Shown: positions 1-11,713 of the stretch, one piece after another
Layout of the letters: every line of letters starts with the position of its first letter
Position numbering within the stretch: the stretch's first letter is position 1
Source: Haplosporangium gracile
Lineage: Eukaryota; Mortierellomycota; Mortierellomycetes; Mortierellales; Mortierellaceae
DNA length: 40,677 nt
Reading direction: 5' to 3'
Assembly: GCA_015499985.1 (NCBI GenBank)
Contig: JAAAUF010000312.1
Span: 1 to 40,677, forward strand
Position numbers and translations under genes: made by a program
The notes under the pieces: model-generated
The model's database searches: none
Told to the model about the DNA's origin: nothing
The model's input: the letters and a program-made list of their open reading frames with translations, nothing else

Positions 1-1481
1 CTATGTTGGCCTACTTCTTCCCCTTGATCGGTGCTGCTCTTTCTGATTCCTTCCTTGGCAAATGGTAAGCTCATCTTTTTATATCTTGTCGATCATTTCT
101 TGCCACCAAAAATGTACTAACATTCCCTTGTCAACTCTACAGGTGGACCATTATTGGTTTCTCGACTGTTTACTTGATCGGTATGATCATGGTCACCGTC
201 TTCGCCATCCCCAACTTGATCGGACCCATCGGTCAGGTCTCCAACTTCTTGACCTTCCTCCCCATGCTCATCATCGCCATCGGTACCGGTGGGATCAAGC
301 CCTGTGTCTCCTCCCACGGTGGTGACCAGTACCTCCCTGCCCAGGAAGCCGGAAAGGATTTTTTTTTCAACATCTTCTACGTTTCCATCAACGTCGGTGC
401 CCTCTTGACCCAGTTCATCGTCCCCAAGTTGACCGAGCTCAAGTGTTACGGCCAGGAGACCTGCTACGCTGGTGCCTTTTTACTCCCCACTATCGTTTTT
501 GCTCTTGCCTTTGCCATCTTTTGTGCCGGCCACAAGTTCTACCGTATCGTCCCCCCACTGGGTGAATTCTTGCCCCTCAAGGCTGTCAAGGCTTCCATCC
601 TCGCTGTCCGTCGCCACCGCGTCGCCAGCCCTCAGGAGCGCGCTGCCAAGGGCCACTGGCTCAACTTTGCCGAGGCCGAGTACGGTGGTGTCTTCATTGA
701 GGAGGTCCGCGATTTCGGTCTTGTCTTGGTTCCCGTTGTTATTCCTTTCGCTTTCTGTTGGATGTTGTACAACCAGAACTCGAACGAGTGGGCCAACCAG
801 TACTACCTCATGAGCGGCGCCATCTTTGGCGGCAAGGACGAAACAGCCTCGTATGTCCAGGGAGCCATGTTCGGCAACGTCAACACCATCCTCATTATTC
901 TCTGGGTCCCCTTCCTGGCCACCTTCGTTTACCCCTTCTGCACTAAGCGCGGCTGGAACTTCAGCCCCCAGCGCCGCATGGGTCTCGGTTTCTTGATCGT
1001 CGTCATTTCCTTTGCTGTCTCTGCTGCCCTCGCCCCCTCAGTCGAGAAGGCCTACCTCTCCTCGGGCCGCTTAATGAAGGATGCCGCAAAGTATGATGGA
1101 AAATACTGCGAGAAGTGCTACTCTGCCTGGTGGCAGCTGCCTCAATGGATCCTCCTCTCCCTTGGCGAGGCTCTCTGCTCCCCTACCGGTGTCCAGTTTA
1201 CCTACATTGAGGCCGGTCGTCAGTTCCGCGCTGTCTCGACCTCCTTCTGGTTGCTGTCAACCTCGTTCGGTTCAATTTTGATTATGATTTTTGAACCTGT
1301 CTTTGCGAATTATGACCTGTCGAGCGGCAACAAGGGCTGGGCTTACTCTGGCATTGGTCTTTTCGGTTTCTTCTTGTACTGCGTGACCTCGTACTACTAT
1401 GTCCCTCGCAAGATTCGTCCTTCTATCAACGAGGCTGCTCGCTTGGCCAAGCAAGCCGAGTACGGCATTACCTCGTACTAA
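1..1481 (+). CDS. PTR2: POT/PTR-family proton-coupled peptide transporter, 5'-truncated by the window edge
   Basis: Proton-driven import of di- and tripeptides across the plasma membrane is the family role. Exons <1-64 and 143-1481 are joined by a 78-nt GT-AG intron (65-142) that splits a Trp codon; the join reads through without a stop. About 466 residues are visible and the N-terminal helices, including the usual ExxERF motif, lie upstream of the window. The signature GTGGIKPCVSSHGGDQ and the following FYVSINVGALL match the two classical PTR2 signatures. Many hydrophobic helices follow, with a long polar loop around KGHWLNFAEAEYG. The C-terminus is an ordinary short cytosolic tail ending TAA. 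A poly-T run of nine at 359-367 encodes Phe and is read in frame. Family assignment is firm; substrate (peptide versus nitrate or other) is inferred from the fungal/animal-type signature. Confidence 0.93.
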
Positions 1482-1553
1482 AGACATATTTGCAGTCATT
1501 CACCCTACACTCATCCATCCACCCACCACTTGTACCATAATACTCTCATAGCA

Positions 1554-1559
1554 AATAAA
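1554..1559 (+). terminator. Polyadenylation signal of the peptide transporter
   Basis: A canonical AATAAA lies 73 nt after the stop codon of the transporter, in AT-richer DNA. It is the best candidate for the 3'-end signal. Confidence 0.5.
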
Positions 1560-2235
1560 TCAGTAATACTCCAAAAATTCCTCGTTGCCTTTGGTAATGC
1601 GGTTGAACGCAGGGGTCCTTTGGTCTAGTTCGTGTTCTTGAATGCCATCAGATCTTGTGCCACAGCAAAGGGAGAAGGTCGGGAACTAGTCGGATTTGTC
1701 AGATGCAGGCAGGATGCATCCCCAATTGCCTCCAGAGTTTAGTTGTATCAGTCCGATTGAACGTCGAAGATACAGCAGCAGACCAATTGGTTCTTTGAAG
1801 ACGTCTGCGTTGTTAGCAAAGACGTCCCTGAAGTCATGGTACCTCTTTCAAAGATGAGAGGGTAGGTGACAAACGGGCGGCTAATTTACGAAGGACCTGT
1901 GGCTAATTTGAGACCAATTGGCGTGCGTTAGTCAACTTCTGCGAAGCACTAGTTGGACACCCTTCTTTTCCTTCTTTTCTTGCCTTCTCCTCTTTCTTCG
2001 ACTCCAACTTCATTCCCTATCTTCAGCTGTCCCTTTCCCTTCACCTTCCACGACCTCCTCTTTTTTTTTGCCACTCTCGTCCATTGCGTTTGCATTCGCG
2101 ACCGCCTCTTGACCAGTTTTTGCATTTCGTCTCGCCTTCCTTCTTCCTCTTTACTCATTCCAACCGAACTTTACTCTGTCATTCATTCATGCACCCTTGA
2201 TAGCTCACTCATACATAATCAAAAGCAACAACAAA
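1560..2235. other. Intergenic region between transporter and GGT, with CT-rich promoter tract
   Basis: No reading frame here looks coding. 1.95-2.15 kb is strongly CT-rich on the plus strand, like the DNA just upstream of most other start codons in the window, so it probably belongs to the core promoter or 5' UTR of the downstream gene. Confidence 0.5.
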
Positions 2236-2265
2236 CACTACACTACACTACACTACACTACACTA
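2236..2265 (+). repeat. (CACTA)6 microsatellite in the GGT 5' UTR
   Basis: Six perfect tandem copies of the pentamer CACTA end 12 nt before the GGT start codon, followed by one variant copy (CAGTA). It is probably transcribed as leader sequence and may vary in length between strains. Confidence 0.9.
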
Positions 2266-2277
2266 CAGTAAACAACG

Positions 2278-4973
2278 ATGGCGAGTAACACTGGTCGATC
2301 CGACCAGCTTTCAACCGCAGAACAGGGTCAAGGCGGCCCTCCCCTTGATGAGAACACTGGCCTCCTCTCTGGTCAACCACGCCGCCTCTCCCACCTCAAG
2401 GGCCAACTCAACAATACCAATGGCAACAATAAGCGACCAGCTTCTACATCGAAGCGGTCGTTTCTTTCTGGCAATGGCCGGAAAAAGATCATTATCAGCC
2501 TGACGGCGATCTCGGGTGGACTCCTTGTGATCTTGGGCTTTGCGCTGTTTAAGAAGATTGGAACGGATCTTAGTAAGTTCCTTTTTGCTTCTTGTTCGTT
2601 CGATATTACCACTCCCTTGTGTTTTTCACTTCTGACAAGGCTGTGAACATCTTTTTTGTGGGTTGGAGTGAACAGCCACGTGAACAAAACTTTCTCTCTC
2701 CCATACAAACGAAGGATGATGACTATCATAACGCTTTTTCTTCCCTTTTACTCATCATCATTATTCTTGCTGCCTTGGATTTGTTAGACATTGAAAAGAA
2801 CACGCCGACGTTGATCAAGGCCAGGCACGGCGCTGTTGCGACAGAGGAGATTCACTGCTCTGAGATTGGTGTTCAAGGTAACAAACGGCAATAATGCTCG
2901 GAATTTTTGGGGGTAATGCATGTTGTCCAACCGTCTGTGGTTCATTTGTTCTTCTGGGGGTGGTGGGAAAAAAAGAGAAAAGAAATTGGCAAAGTAGGAG
3001 TGGGGGACTGTCTTTTTCCTTTTGTAGGGAAGAAGGCAACAAGGAAACGAGTATGTGATCTGTTCTTGTGCAAGAGTCCGCAAAATGGTGCCATTGCAGT
3101 CCAACTCTATTTTAGTGCACCTGAACACTTTTCCTTGAAAAAAAAAAAAAAAAAAAGGTACTCTTTACTCCAAAACGGGAAGAAATAACGACAGATAACG
3201 ACCAATTGACATCTTTTCTTACATATATTTGTTGATATAATAGTATTGAAGGATGGCGGTAACGCAGTCGATGCGGCAGTGGCGTCGTGTCTTTGCGTCG
3301 GAACAGTCAACATGTTCTCGGCCGGTATTGGCGGCGGTGGATTCATGACCATCCGACTGCCCAACGGAACCGTGGAGGTGATTGACTTTAGAGAAACAGC
3401 CCCCGCAGGAGCAAGCCCCAACATGTACAAGAAGAATCCAATCCTTGCCCAAAAAGGTGGTCTCTCTGTCGCTGTTCCCGGCGAGATTCGAGGATTGGAG
3501 TTGGCACACAGTCGATACGGCAAGTTGCCCTGGAAGAGATTGTTTGCTCCCTCGGTCAAGATGGCGAGGGACGGATGGGCAGTTGGTCCAGAGTTGGCCA
3601 AGCGGTTGAGGGTCTACAAGACCATGATGGAGACTGAGCCTGATTGGTCTGCTGTCTTTGCCCCTAATGGGACTATCCTGAAGGAGGGCCAGTGGATTAA
3701 GCGCGAGGCATTGGCGAACACACTGGAGACCATCGGCAATGCGGGCGCAGACGCCTTTTACACTGGATCAATTGCACAGAACATGGTCGATTACATTCAG
3801 AAGAACGGAGGCATCTTGGACATGGATGACATGAAGGCGTACAAGCCCTTGATAAAGGAGCCCATGGTCGGCTATTACCAAGGACGCAAAGTCTACACCA
3901 CCCCCGCACCTACCAGCGGACCTATCTTGATCAGTCTCCTCAACATTCTGGAGCGTTATGATCTGGGTCGCGTCAAGCAGAACGCCAATATTGAAGTTCA
4001 TCGCCTCGTCGAAGCCATGAAGTGTAAGTTGATTGCATTGTCAGTTGCGCATCTGTCCCGAGGCTCTTAGCTCAAGTAACTAACAGACTTATTTTTTTCA
4101 TTCACGAAAATAGTCGGATATGCACAGAGGACGGAACTTGGAGACCCAGACTTTACGGATTTGGAGAGCAAGATCCAGAGCATCATTTCAAAGGATACTG
4201 CAGGACTGATCCGCGCCAATATCTCTGACGCCCATACCTTCCCTGTCGACTATTACAACCCTCGTTGGGGCCCCATCGACAACCATGGCACGACACACAT
4301 GTCGACTGTTGATCAACAAAACATGGCTGTTGCATTGACCTCGACTGTGAACCTGGTGTTTGGATCCAAGTTGTTGGACCCCAAGACGGGTATTGTGCTC
4401 AACGATGAGATGGATGATTTCTCGATTCCAGGTACTCCCAACGCCTTTGGACTGCAGCCTTCGCCTTTTAACTATCCTGAGCCTGGAAAGCGGCCCCTGT
4501 CGTCGTGTGTTCCTACTGTTGTTGAGAGGGATGGGCAGTTTGAGTTGGCTCTTGGTGGTAGTGGAGGATCCCGAATTCTTACCTCTGTCCTCCAGGTGAG
4601 TCTCTTTCTAGGTGCTTTTCTTTATTCTTATGTATAATGTGCTATTGAAGAGTGTGGATCTGATTTACTTACTATATTTCTCCTTTTTCATGCCCTTCTC
4701 CAGGTGATTTTGAATGTCTACAACCACGACTACAATCTGATGGAGGCAGTGGAGACACCTCGCGTGCACCATCAATTGATGCCGAATGTGGTCGATATCG
4801 AGTCTGGCTACTCTGCCTCGGACGTCAAGTTCTTGAGCACACGGGGTCATAATGTCACGGTGTCGGATATCTTGCTGGCCAAGTCTGAGGTCCAGGCTGT
4901 CATGCGTGAGGCTGATGGTACTGTCTTTGCAGCCAGTGATTCCAAGAAGCATGGCGTTGCCGCCGGATACTAG
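2278..4973 (+). CDS. GGT1: Gamma-glutamyltranspeptidase, type II membrane protein
   Basis: Cleaves the gamma-glutamyl bond of glutathione and conjugates, or transfers it to acceptors; in fungi it acts at the vacuole or cell surface. Exons 2278-2572, 2788-2877, 3244-4023, 4114-4595 and 4704-4973 splice to 1917 nt, 638 aa; every junction keeps frame and uses GT-AG. Residues 1-70 are a polar cytosolic tail, 71-90 (IIISLTAISGGLLVILGFAL) a single signal anchor. The large-subunit start is recognisable (ARHGAVATE, KDGGNAVDAAVA, GIGGGGFM). The autoprocessing Thr is predicted as Thr448 in GTTHMSTVD, followed by the small-subunit signature with STVNLVFGS and the oxyanion-region GGSGGSRI. Length is normal for the family. 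The second intron (366 nt) is long for this window and contains a poly-A run near 3139-3157; the first intron carries a CACGTG at 2677. Start chosen as the first ATG after the CT-rich leader. Confidence 0.96.
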
Positions 4974-7022
4974 GATACTGCAGTATCGGAGGCGATGTAG
5001 AAAGAGAATTGTATATTTCAATGCTGGCTAGCATAAATAATCGTATAGACAATGCTCCTCCTTCTCTCCCTCCTTTCCCCACTATGTATGCATTAAAGTC
5101 AGGTCAAGGGTGGAAACAAGAATGATTGTCAAACCGGGTATTTGTTTTTCAATTGGTCCATGGTTTGCTTTTGTTTTGTGCCTCCCAAAGTTTGTGTTCT
5201 CCCAAAAGTTCAAAAACTCCCAACAGCCAGCTCTCTTTTTTTGTTCAGCCTGTTTTTTTTTTCGTTTCGTTCATATCATTTTTTTGTGCTGAACCTGTAA
5301 TTAGTTTACGCCCGCCCCCCGACGATAAGAAAGAGGGAAGGTGGGACAGAGGTGACCCAGCACAAGTTTTTTATGGACTTTGGAGTGAGTGTTAAATTGT
5401 TTGTGAGCATGGACCCTTGGAAAAAATATGACAGGCAAGGGAGGGACGGAAGGGAAAAAGACAGGAAACAGGGAAATAGACAGGAAAAGGGGGCGGTGTC
5501 ATTATGCTGTTTGTCTGTTGTGAGCTCCGGCCTATTTTTTTTTTTTTTGTGTGCGCTAAAGATGGAAAACGAACATTCCAGATAGGCCAAAGGTACACAC
5601 ACCCATAGGAGAGAATGTTCAGTAATTGCATGAACAGATGAGAAGGCCCTTGCCCTGACGGGGTGAGAGCAAGAAGTGAGAGACTATAGAAGATGAGGAG
5701 AAGAGGGACGGAGGGAGGGTAAGAAGGAGGATGGCGTGTAGAAGGGAGAGAGAGGGAATGATGACACAAATAGATCGCTTACCTTTTTCCTTGAGCAAAG
5801 TGTTTATGATAATGGACCCACATGGCGATAGGAGGTTATGAAGGAAAAGGGAGATGAGAGGGAATGGAGAAGAGGAGGGAGTAGATCGATGTTCTGTGGT
5901 TGCGCAAGGGTAGAGAGAAAAGATGGTATATTTGCTTTGGCCCGGGAAGGCGGAAGAGACCTCAGACCCATGTGTTTTTTTTTCTTTTGTTTGCGGGATA
6001 TGAAGCTGAATAAATGGGAGAGGATAATGAGGGTAGAACCCATAGTGAAGTAAGTAAGCAAACAGGAGGGCGGAAGTTCGTGAGAGAAATGATCCGAGTA
6101 CTCTTCCTTTCTCACTTACAACTGCTGGATTTCCCGACAGAAATCGAAGGAGTAGAAAATAGAAATACTATACGACAAGGGAGAAAACAAAGAAGCAAAA
6201 GGAACAAAAGGGAACGAAAGGGAAGGGTGTCATTGGGATGATGGGACCGCACTCCAGGCGACGGGAAAAAAAGCCAGAGAGAGGGTCAATTGGGATAAAA
6301 GGGAAAGGGAAATGGAAAAAAATAATCGATAATGGCCACAACAAAAGCACAGAGGACGAAACATGGTCAATTGGAAAGAGACAGCTGCTGTGCCTCTCAC
6401 CAAAAGAGAGTGATTTTTTTTAAGAACAAGTGACGAGAAATAAAAGTCAACAGCATTGAAGGAGAATAACGCGTGTCCTTCCTTGAAAAAAGAGAAGAGA
6501 GTGATCCATCTTTTGTTGTTGATCCCTGTTTGTATGTATGATTGTAATCGTTTCTTGTACAATTGAGTTCTTCACACGCGTGAGACTGAAATTGAAAATC
6601 CAAACAAAGTCGAATCCTATTTGTTTGAACGCACACATGTTCGTGATTATGTTTATGGTGCAGCACAAAGTGTTGTTTAGTCGTGCGTGCTCATCCTTAT
6701 CAATTCGCTAGTGTTATTGCCACACCTCTTTCTCTTTCTCTTTCTTTGTCCATTATCCTTTTTCTCTCTCTTTCTTCCTTTCTTTCATTATCCACCCTTT
6801 CGTTTGCTCACCTTGCACTTTCTTGAACACCTCCTCTCATTCTTCCTTCATTCTCTCTTCCTTTTCTCCCTCTTTCGCTCTTTTCTACTCCGCGCTCTTC
6901 TTTTATTCTCCTTTCTTTGTTGATCCATCGACCTAGTTCACACTTCCTTTTCTCATTCAAACAACTCGCCACACCTTGCTCGCTTGGCCAGTAATCAAAA
7001 CTCTCACACCCTCGTTTCTCGG
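4974..7022. other. Gene-free 2-kb region: purine-rich tract, then CT-rich promoter of the LRR gene
   Basis: No convincing exon on either strand. From about 5.40 to 6.32 kb the plus strand is strikingly G+A-rich (runs such as GGGAGGGACGGAAGGG near 5440 and many AGGGA blocks). At about 6.70-6.95 kb composition flips to CT-rich, the usual signature just upstream of a plus-strand gene here. ORFs in the stretch are low-complexity shadows. Confidence 0.6.
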
Positions 7023-10000
7023 ATGGACAAACCCATCGGCGGCGACAAGTATGTCCGCACCCTCTCCCACTACCTTCGTCACAACCAGCGCCGTCTAGTC
7101 CCAATCGAGGCCACTCCAACAAGCAACAACGGTTCACCAAGGTCTAATGGCGCCGCACGCTCGCTCGTCACTCCCGCCGACCCCATGGCCGCCGTTTACT
7201 CGGGCATGGTCAACTCACTCTGGTTTATGGGATCTGCCGTCGTCGACGCCATCACTCCATCGGGATCCGACTTACCTCCTCCTGCCTCGCTTGCCCGAGA
7301 TCGCGACGCTTATACAGGTGCCTGGGACGGTACAGGATCGATCGTCCCCTCGGCTGCCAACCCGCGGGAACAACAACTCTATCTCCAGGCCCAGCTTAAG
7401 GCGCCCATCTTTCCATTGGACCTTTATTATCTTCTCTACCTCCTCGAGCGGTTCGAGCAAGAGGGCATTGAGATTGACGGTTGGGACGGTGCGACACCCC
7501 GTGCCGTAGGAGACTCTAAGCCCCGTGTCCTCAACAATGGCATGCCCAACTCTACGACTTATTCGTCCTTCCCACCGCCAACTGCCACCCGACCGCAGTC
7601 TATCCGCTCATTCTCTTCTACAGCACTATCGACTTTGACACTCATTACTGGATGGAAACAATGGTCCAATGCGGCTTCCTCGAATTCCGGCAGTATGACC
7701 ATCGCGGACGACATTCACTTTATTCACCAATTCCTGAAAAAAATTACAGGACTTCGACTCGTCGCCAAGATCCCACCAGGATTGGCCGCACCCGCAGGAA
7801 CACCCGGAGGAGACAAAGGCAGGATTGAAGGATATAGTGGAGATGCGATCTTGACGCTCTTCAACGCTGGTCAGTCGCACAAGCTTCCCTCATCATCACC
7901 CTCGTCCACACCCCAGGTCCTGCTCCCTATGGCTGCTACGTTCTCGTCGTTGACGCATCTGGAGTTGCACAAGATCCCACCGAAATCGATTGAGGGCTGG
8001 GAGACGCTCATGGCTCAATTGAAATCTCTTGTTATCATTCAGTCTGGAATTGAGGACGTACATGATGTCATGGTCGCTGCTGTTGTTGAGAGCGAGAGGC
8101 GACGACGCCAGCGAGTGCAGAAGGAAAAGACCAGAGCGGTGTTGCTGCGACAAGAACAGCGAGATGCACTTCGGGATGCCAACAGAGGTGGACAAGGGCG
8201 TCGGGCCGGTTCCGGTTCTGGATCCGGATCATCTGGAACTTCATCAGCTGAGAGCTCCAATCCATCATCACCTGCCTTGTCGACCACCGGTGGAAGTGCC
8301 CTTGCAGAAAGCGATTTTGCATTGGACGACCAGTCGATTTTGAACACGACCAAGATGTGGCCTCGCTTGCGCCATCTTTCCGTCTCTGACAATGCCCTGC
8401 CGGCACTGCAGCACCAGGACACGTTCTCGTACACCCACGCGATTGTCAGCTTGGATCTCTCGCACAACCTGCTGATCGCAGCATCCCCTGGCTTGATTCA
8501 CTTGCATAACTTGCATCATCTGAACCTGTCGTACAACATGATCTCGAGCGTGCAAGCCATCTACCAGGTTTTAGGCAACATTGCAGTGCTGGACCTAAGA
8601 GGCAATCGATTGGAGAGTCTTTGTGGACTGGAGCGTCTGTGGAATCTGGAGAAGATTGATGTTCGCGATAACCATCTGGACGAGGCTGCCGAAGTCGGTC
8701 GACTTGCCGCCTTGCCTGGCATTCGCGAGGTCTGGTCCGAAAAGAATCCATTCTGCACCTTCCAGGTAAGGATGCGCATTCTGCACGTTTCTTTTTTTTT
8801 TTTGCTGTTGCTGTCGTATCGGCGTGCATGGTATGCATGACAAACCCACCCCCTCTCCCGAGAAAAAAGCGCGATTGTTAACGTTTGCATGAATTTTGTG
8901 CAATGACGATTATTTTTCGAACCTCCTTCTTAGCCCAAGCACAGACTGGAGATTTTAGCAGTATTTAAGGCAAACGGACACGACTTGTTGCTGGATGGAA
9001 CTTTTGCGTCGTTCACTGAGAAGCGGTCGTTGATGAACATGAGTCCGACGTCGTTCTCGACCACGATTGCGAGTATCAACAACGTCAACCTGGCCAATAT
9101 ACCCGCGGCCTCGGCCCCCTCCGCCACCCTGGCCAAGGAACTTATCAGCTCGCCTCCTCGCATCACGCGGCCGACTTCTATGCTCTTTGGCAACAACACC
9201 ATTAGCAGCTTGAATGCTACCGATGCCCATAGTGCGACATCTCCGCCATCACTAGTCGCCGCCGCCACCTCACAGCAACGACCCATTACTACCAACAATA
9301 ACAGCTCTGCGAACGGGAAGCCTAGCAAGGAAGACGGATTGACGGCCATGTCCCCGCCTGGGACGAACCCTTCATCTCCGCCCGCCAAGCTGGTCAAGAA
9401 GAAGCTGGTCAAGTTGTCCAAGCGTGTCCAGAGAGTCGTCAACCTTGATAGCGATCACGACCAGTCTGGAGACGAGGACGGTCTTCACGACGACCACGAG
9501 ATCTTGGGTGCGCCTGTAGTTCTGGAAAAGAAGAAGAAGAAGACGGGCAAGAAGAAGTCTATGGATGGCGAGGCTGTGGCTGGAGGTGAGGAAGGAGGAG
9601 AGAAGAAGGCGGGAATCAAGAAGAAGGTGGTCAAGAAAAAGAAGAGCCAGGGACTTGTCAGCTTTGCGGGCGATCGGAGCAACGAACTCCAGACAATGAC
9701 CGCCATCAACGGACAGGATCACAACAATGGCGACGAGGAGGACGGAATCGATCATTCTGAATGCAAAGGCAGCAATCACGTCCATCGCCTCTCCCAGTTG
9801 GAACAGTCGATGGCCACCAACCGCATCTCACAACCCTCTCGCGGAATCCTCAAGAAGAGTCCTACGGTCGTCAGTCACCACCGCCATCACCACCACCACC
9901 ACCACGATACCACCTCGTCGTCCTCCCCTCCTGACCATTCTTACCTGAGACCGACCTCCCCAACAGGATCCTACAGCTCATTGTCGGACGATGGTGGGGC

Positions 10001-10136
10001 TGAGGCTTACCGCCGCAAGATCGAGGCGATGCGTAATGAGGCCGGCAGTAACTGGCTCAAGGTCCTGGCCGAGATGGATAGCGAGACCGCCCTTCGCAAG
10101 GATAGTGAAGCTAACAGCAACAACAACCATGAGTAG
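7023..10136 (+). CDS. Leucine-rich-repeat protein of the STK11IP (LKB1-interacting protein 1)-like family
   Basis: Two exons, 7023-8765 and 8934-10136, join in phase 0 to 2946 nt, 981 aa. The open frame extends upstream only through a TTG, so the first ATG (MDKPIGGDKYVRTLSHYLR) is taken as start. A conserved N-terminal region (residues about 1-400) contains FPLDLYYLLYLLERF and SLTHLELHKIPP. LRRs run from about residue 444 to 581 (LRHLSVSDNAL, SLDLSHNLL, HHLNLSYNMI, VLDLRGNRL, KIDVRDNHL). The repeat block closes with EVWSEKNPFCTFQ and, after the intron, PKHRLEILAVFKANGHD, the order seen in human STK11IP. Between the N-region and the LRRs is an Arg/Ser/Gly-rich insertion. The C-terminal 400 residues are low complexity: Ser/Thr/Asn-rich, several Lys clusters, and a His tract near 9890. 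No PH domain is evident. LRR content is certain, the STK11IP relation is likely, function is unknown; a Nud1/Sds22-like scaffold is the alternative. Confidence 0.85.
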
Positions 10137-11713
10137 TGACATTTTACCTTTTTTTTGTACCGCCTCCAATATCCTAGTAATATAAAATATCATAATAAGC
10201 ATGCAACCCATTGCTGTGTTGTTAGTCTCTGGGAAGAGTTGATAAAGTTTGATGCTAGTTCCTGGATGATCTTGTCATGCATGTTATCTAAAAGATAAGC
10301 AAAGGAGGGTTTGGAGACTTCTTCCTCTCCATCCCCCCCTCCGTCCTCCTCCCCCCCCCTTCCGTCTTTTTTCTTTTGCTTCTCTCTTTGATTCTTTGGC
10401 GGTGCCTCTCTGAACGGAGCACAGTTCGAACTATTTCCACAGGCCGTTTCGAACAACGGTCAACACACCCATCGGACATTGAAATTGGTACTAGGTTTTC
10501 AGCCACGGCTACGCCCCTTGTCCACTTCAAAACATTTGATCCCCATCGGCAAGACAGCAGCGCCTCAATTGCCAACTCCCTTTGGCCTATCGCTCAACCC
10601 ACGATTCTGGATATCGTCCAGCTTCGGTTTCTGGATATCGCCCAACCCTCAGTATTTGTATATAGCCCCAGTACGCAACTGAAAATATCTAGTAGGATTT
10701 TATTTTTCATGAGGAAAAGAAACACTTGTAACAACAAGGTAAAGGAGAAAGAAATGTTGAAGATTGTTAATTATGTTTTCCATGTTGCTGCTAGAATAAA
10801 GAACACCTCATAAGAAACAAATCCAGCCCCGCTTACACGTAGTTTTCTTTACCGCTCTTATTTTTAAGTAATTGTATAATTATGATATATATAAGTGTGT
10901 ATTTAAAAAAGCACGACCGCTCTTGAACACACTGGAAATTCCTCACTGCTACAAAATAAGGGATCCGGAATCGGATGAACGCCCACATTCTACCGGTAGC
11001 GAGGCAACTTTCCTTAATGCAGGGTATCCCCTACCAATAATTTTCAAAACGCAATGTCCAGCCCCTTTTAGCAGAATGGTAACAAACTACAAAAAAAAAG
11101 CTTGCTTGATACGCATTTGTGGTCTCACCATTTTTTGGATGAGGGCAAAAAAAAAAACCAAGGAGACAAGGGCGTACTTAAACGTCAATGTCCTCACACT
11201 ACTCTTACATTCTTTTTTTTTGATCCGGTAAGAAATGGTACCCTTTATATTATCCGCCTCAGCACATAGACCGAACCAGGAAATCGCCTGTTCGTCTGAA
11301 ACCGCCGATGGAAGATATTGAATCCTCATCGTTATTTTTCAATATTACGGCATACACGGCTAGCGGCTATCAAAGAGTCGCGAAAGATTGGGCTCGTTTT
11401 CTTCTAAAGTCATCTGAGGATATTATGTCAAGATTTCAAAAAATATTTTAATTGTGGTAAAGCGTGGTTATATTATATATTCTGTACGGAATTTCGACGC
11501 ATGCTGCGCCCGGCCTCTTTCGTACGAAAAAATATTTACGCGTTTGATTTTTTTTTTTTTTACTGATTTTATTTTTACTGATCTAAGCACTGGAGGCGTC
11601 GAGGCAAAAAGGCCATCAAATCCATCGATTCCAGGAAACCTCAAACGTCGATATTTTGTTGAAATCGCATATCCGCCATCAAATCGTTGCTTTTGCAGCC
11701 TATTCAACTCCAA
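10137..11713. other. AT-rich gene-free region
   Basis: Downstream of the LRR gene there is a CT-rich patch (10.32-10.38 kb), a short direct repeat (TTCTGGATATCG at about 10602 and 10630) and then AT-rich DNA with several poly-A/T runs to about 11.6 kb. I see no start codon followed by a coding-like frame. Confidence 0.5.

Noticed and set aside
10376..10813. 145-codon plus-strand open frame downstream of the LRR gene
   Set aside because: No ATG at its start, AT-rich drift, no recognisable motif.
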